From Brachionus koreanus (taxonomy: Eukaryota > Rotifera > Eurotatoria > Ploima > Brachionidae), in NCBI GenBank assembly GCA_016987375.1, contig PJRA01000198.1:344452-408451 (forward strand): 64,000 bases of DNA, read 5' to 3'. Under the pieces are notes generated by a model. It saw nothing but the letters and a program-made list of their open reading frames with translations, ran no database searches and was not told the DNA's origin. This document shows, piece after piece, positions 62,472 to 64,000 of the stretch. Position 1 is the stretch's first letter; each line of letters opens with the position of its first letter. The position numbers were made by a program, and so were the translations under genes.

Positions 62472-64000
62472 TCAAGTTAAAATTTTCCAAATTAAATTTT
62501 TACAAAAAAATAAAAATATATAATTAATTCTATAGACTATTGCACTATTTAGTTGATAATTTTTATTTATATTTTTTACTAATGGCTCAATTAAATTCCT
62601 TTTGAGATTAATGACCCTAAACGGACCTAGACTGTATCGTACCGAACAATTAGTCTTTTTTTGTCTTATGTCGTAATCGTCTACGTTTAGGACATTCAGT
62701 AAATTGTATTTAGTAGTGAGACTTCGTTTCGATCGTTTGGACTCACAGTTTTTATTCAATTCTTTGCAAGATCTATAGTGAGAGTATAATATTGAATAAT
62801 CTCTCTGCACCCGAGACACGTCTGTACAAATTTCTGGTAAACAGTGCAGATAGACGGAAGTTTGTTCAAATTGATCAAAAAATGAATTGAAATAAAAAGA
62901 AAATTGAATCGAGTTTCGTTCTAATGATCGTTTAGTGAAAACAACATTATCATTTGAACATCTTTAAGTAAATAATTTAAAAGCTTGATTAAATTAGACC
63001 AATTTAACTCACCCGTGTTTGATCAAAATTTGAATGACGTCACTTCCAAATGGGTCTTTTGAGAGCCAACATTCCGGAATAATCAAGTGAAAATGTTTGA
63101 GCTTTTCTTGCATTTGGACTATCATTTGCGAATGATGCACCGAAAATTCTGCATATACTGACTGATCATTATTTATTTCTGTATTTTCAATTATTTCACT
63201 TTGGTACTCTTTGTCGGAAAAAATCTCAAATCTTTAAATAAAAATTTATTGAAATACATTTATTGAAATTTAAAAAAAAATATATATATTCAATTTTTAT
63301 TACTTTAAATTTAGAATATCCATGAAACATGATTGATCTTTGTAATAGTCAGGTAAAGTTTTGATATTGTGCACTGGTTCATGGTCCACATTTGGTTTAG
63401 AAGGCAAATTTTCAATTTTGCACTCAAAAGTTGATAAGAGATTGTTTTCAAAATTGATCGATTTAATGCTACTAGATGAATATAATCTATTTGTGTAGAT
63501 TGTCTGATTAGCAGTGATCTAAAGATAAAAAGTTAAAATAGAAGAAAAAAAATTTTGGAAAAAAAAACATTTATTTTAGTTGAACATTTTTGATATGGTA
63601 TCCTGAATTTGGCATGAGTTTCGCTATATTTTCTCAATCTGCAATAGTAAGACTCATCCGGATTATTTACATACAAGTCTATTAATTTTATATTTAATCT
63701 ATTAGCCAAATTCAACTCAACATAAATTTCCATATAATTTTTGAAACATTTTTTATCAAATGAATCTAAAATTAAAAATAAATAAATCAAGATTTTTGAT
63801 TAAGATTTCTTGTTTTTTTTTTTTTGTTTCTAAAATAAAAACCTACTAAATTCACAATTGATTCCATAGTGGAATTTATCACACAAACACATAAATCGAT
63901 CATTTTTGCCCATTAGACAAGTACCGCCGTTGACACATGCATTAAACGAGCATTCATTAGAACGATTGTATTTGCGCGGCACAAATTCAGCATGTTTAGT
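62472..64000 (-). CDS. EGF + zona pellucida (ZP) domain protein, 3' part
   Basis: Exons on minus: 64000-63847 (runs off the window), 63765-63569, 63518-63304, 63231-63013, 62961-62472; phases 1, 0, 2, 2. Seen in order: an EGF-like domain with six cysteines (NECSFNACVNGGTC..CLCDKFHYGINC), a ZP-N domain (CFKNYMEIYVEL, YCRLRKY, FRIPYQKCST, ANQTIYTNRLY, FECKI), a ZP-C domain (VYAEFSV, ILIKHGCSND, IQFSFYFNSF, VYLHCLPEIC, YRSCKELNKNCE) and a furin-type KRSKRS, where ZP proteins are usually cut. A short hydrophobic end (NYIFLFFC) may be the membrane anchor, though basic residues make it weak. ZP proteins polymerise into extracellular or apical matrices. N-terminus unknown. Confidence 0.85.

Overview
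This is a strongly AT-rich, metazoan-type nuclear window. Genes are split by short GT-AG introns (mostly about 45-70 bp). Proteins are of animal type: a sperm-flagellar protein, an MNK kinase with the DFD motif, an ER HSP90 with a KDEL-like tail, PHF24, CCDC51 and a ZP-domain protein. The compact introns and very AT-rich intergenic DNA suggest a small-genome invertebrate. A rotifer-like lophotrochozoan fits, but that is inference. Exon borders below were read by eye from splice consensus, reading-frame phase and family match. In the multi-exon genes with a complete model the summed coding length is a multiple of three.

Left part (1-16.8 kb): the 3' two thirds of SPEF2 on +, then a large inverted duplication. 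Its arms (about 5973-8281 and 9762-12064) each carry an intronless CDC25 gene with the same 342-aa product. The right arm also carries a cut-off copy of the last SPEF2 exon, and the spacer holds decayed CDC25 3'-end fragments plus a LINE tail. NPLOC4 and CTH (cystathionine gamma-lyase) follow on +.

Middle (16.8-42.9 kb): a gene-poor 6.3 kb stretch with dispersed repeats, a foldback element broken by a 4-N assembly gap and a LINE tail; HSP90B1/GRP94; and a lysine- and acid-rich protein with an Ig-fold remnant and eleven good copies of a KPKVGWEHRYRVS-like motif that I cannot assign to a family. Then come a 21-22 bp periodic repeat in inverted clusters, a 5'-truncated LINE, and two small genes (88 aa on -, 99 aa on +) made of tiny phase-1 symmetric exons.

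Right part (42.9-64 kb): MNK kinase on - with a very long C-terminal tail, flanked on both sides by GC-richer sequences that fold well (a rod-like hairpin at 42157-42310 and a multi-hairpin block at 46608-46735). A 7 kb gene-free stretch follows, then PHF24 (-), CCDC51 (+), RBM28 (-), and the 3' part of an EGF + ZP-domain protein (-) that runs off the window.

Most genes are unrelated housekeeping or cell-type genes, so no operon logic is evident. The most unusual material is the CDC25 inverted duplication, the GWEHRYRVS repeat protein, the micro-exon small genes and the two structured blocks around MNK.
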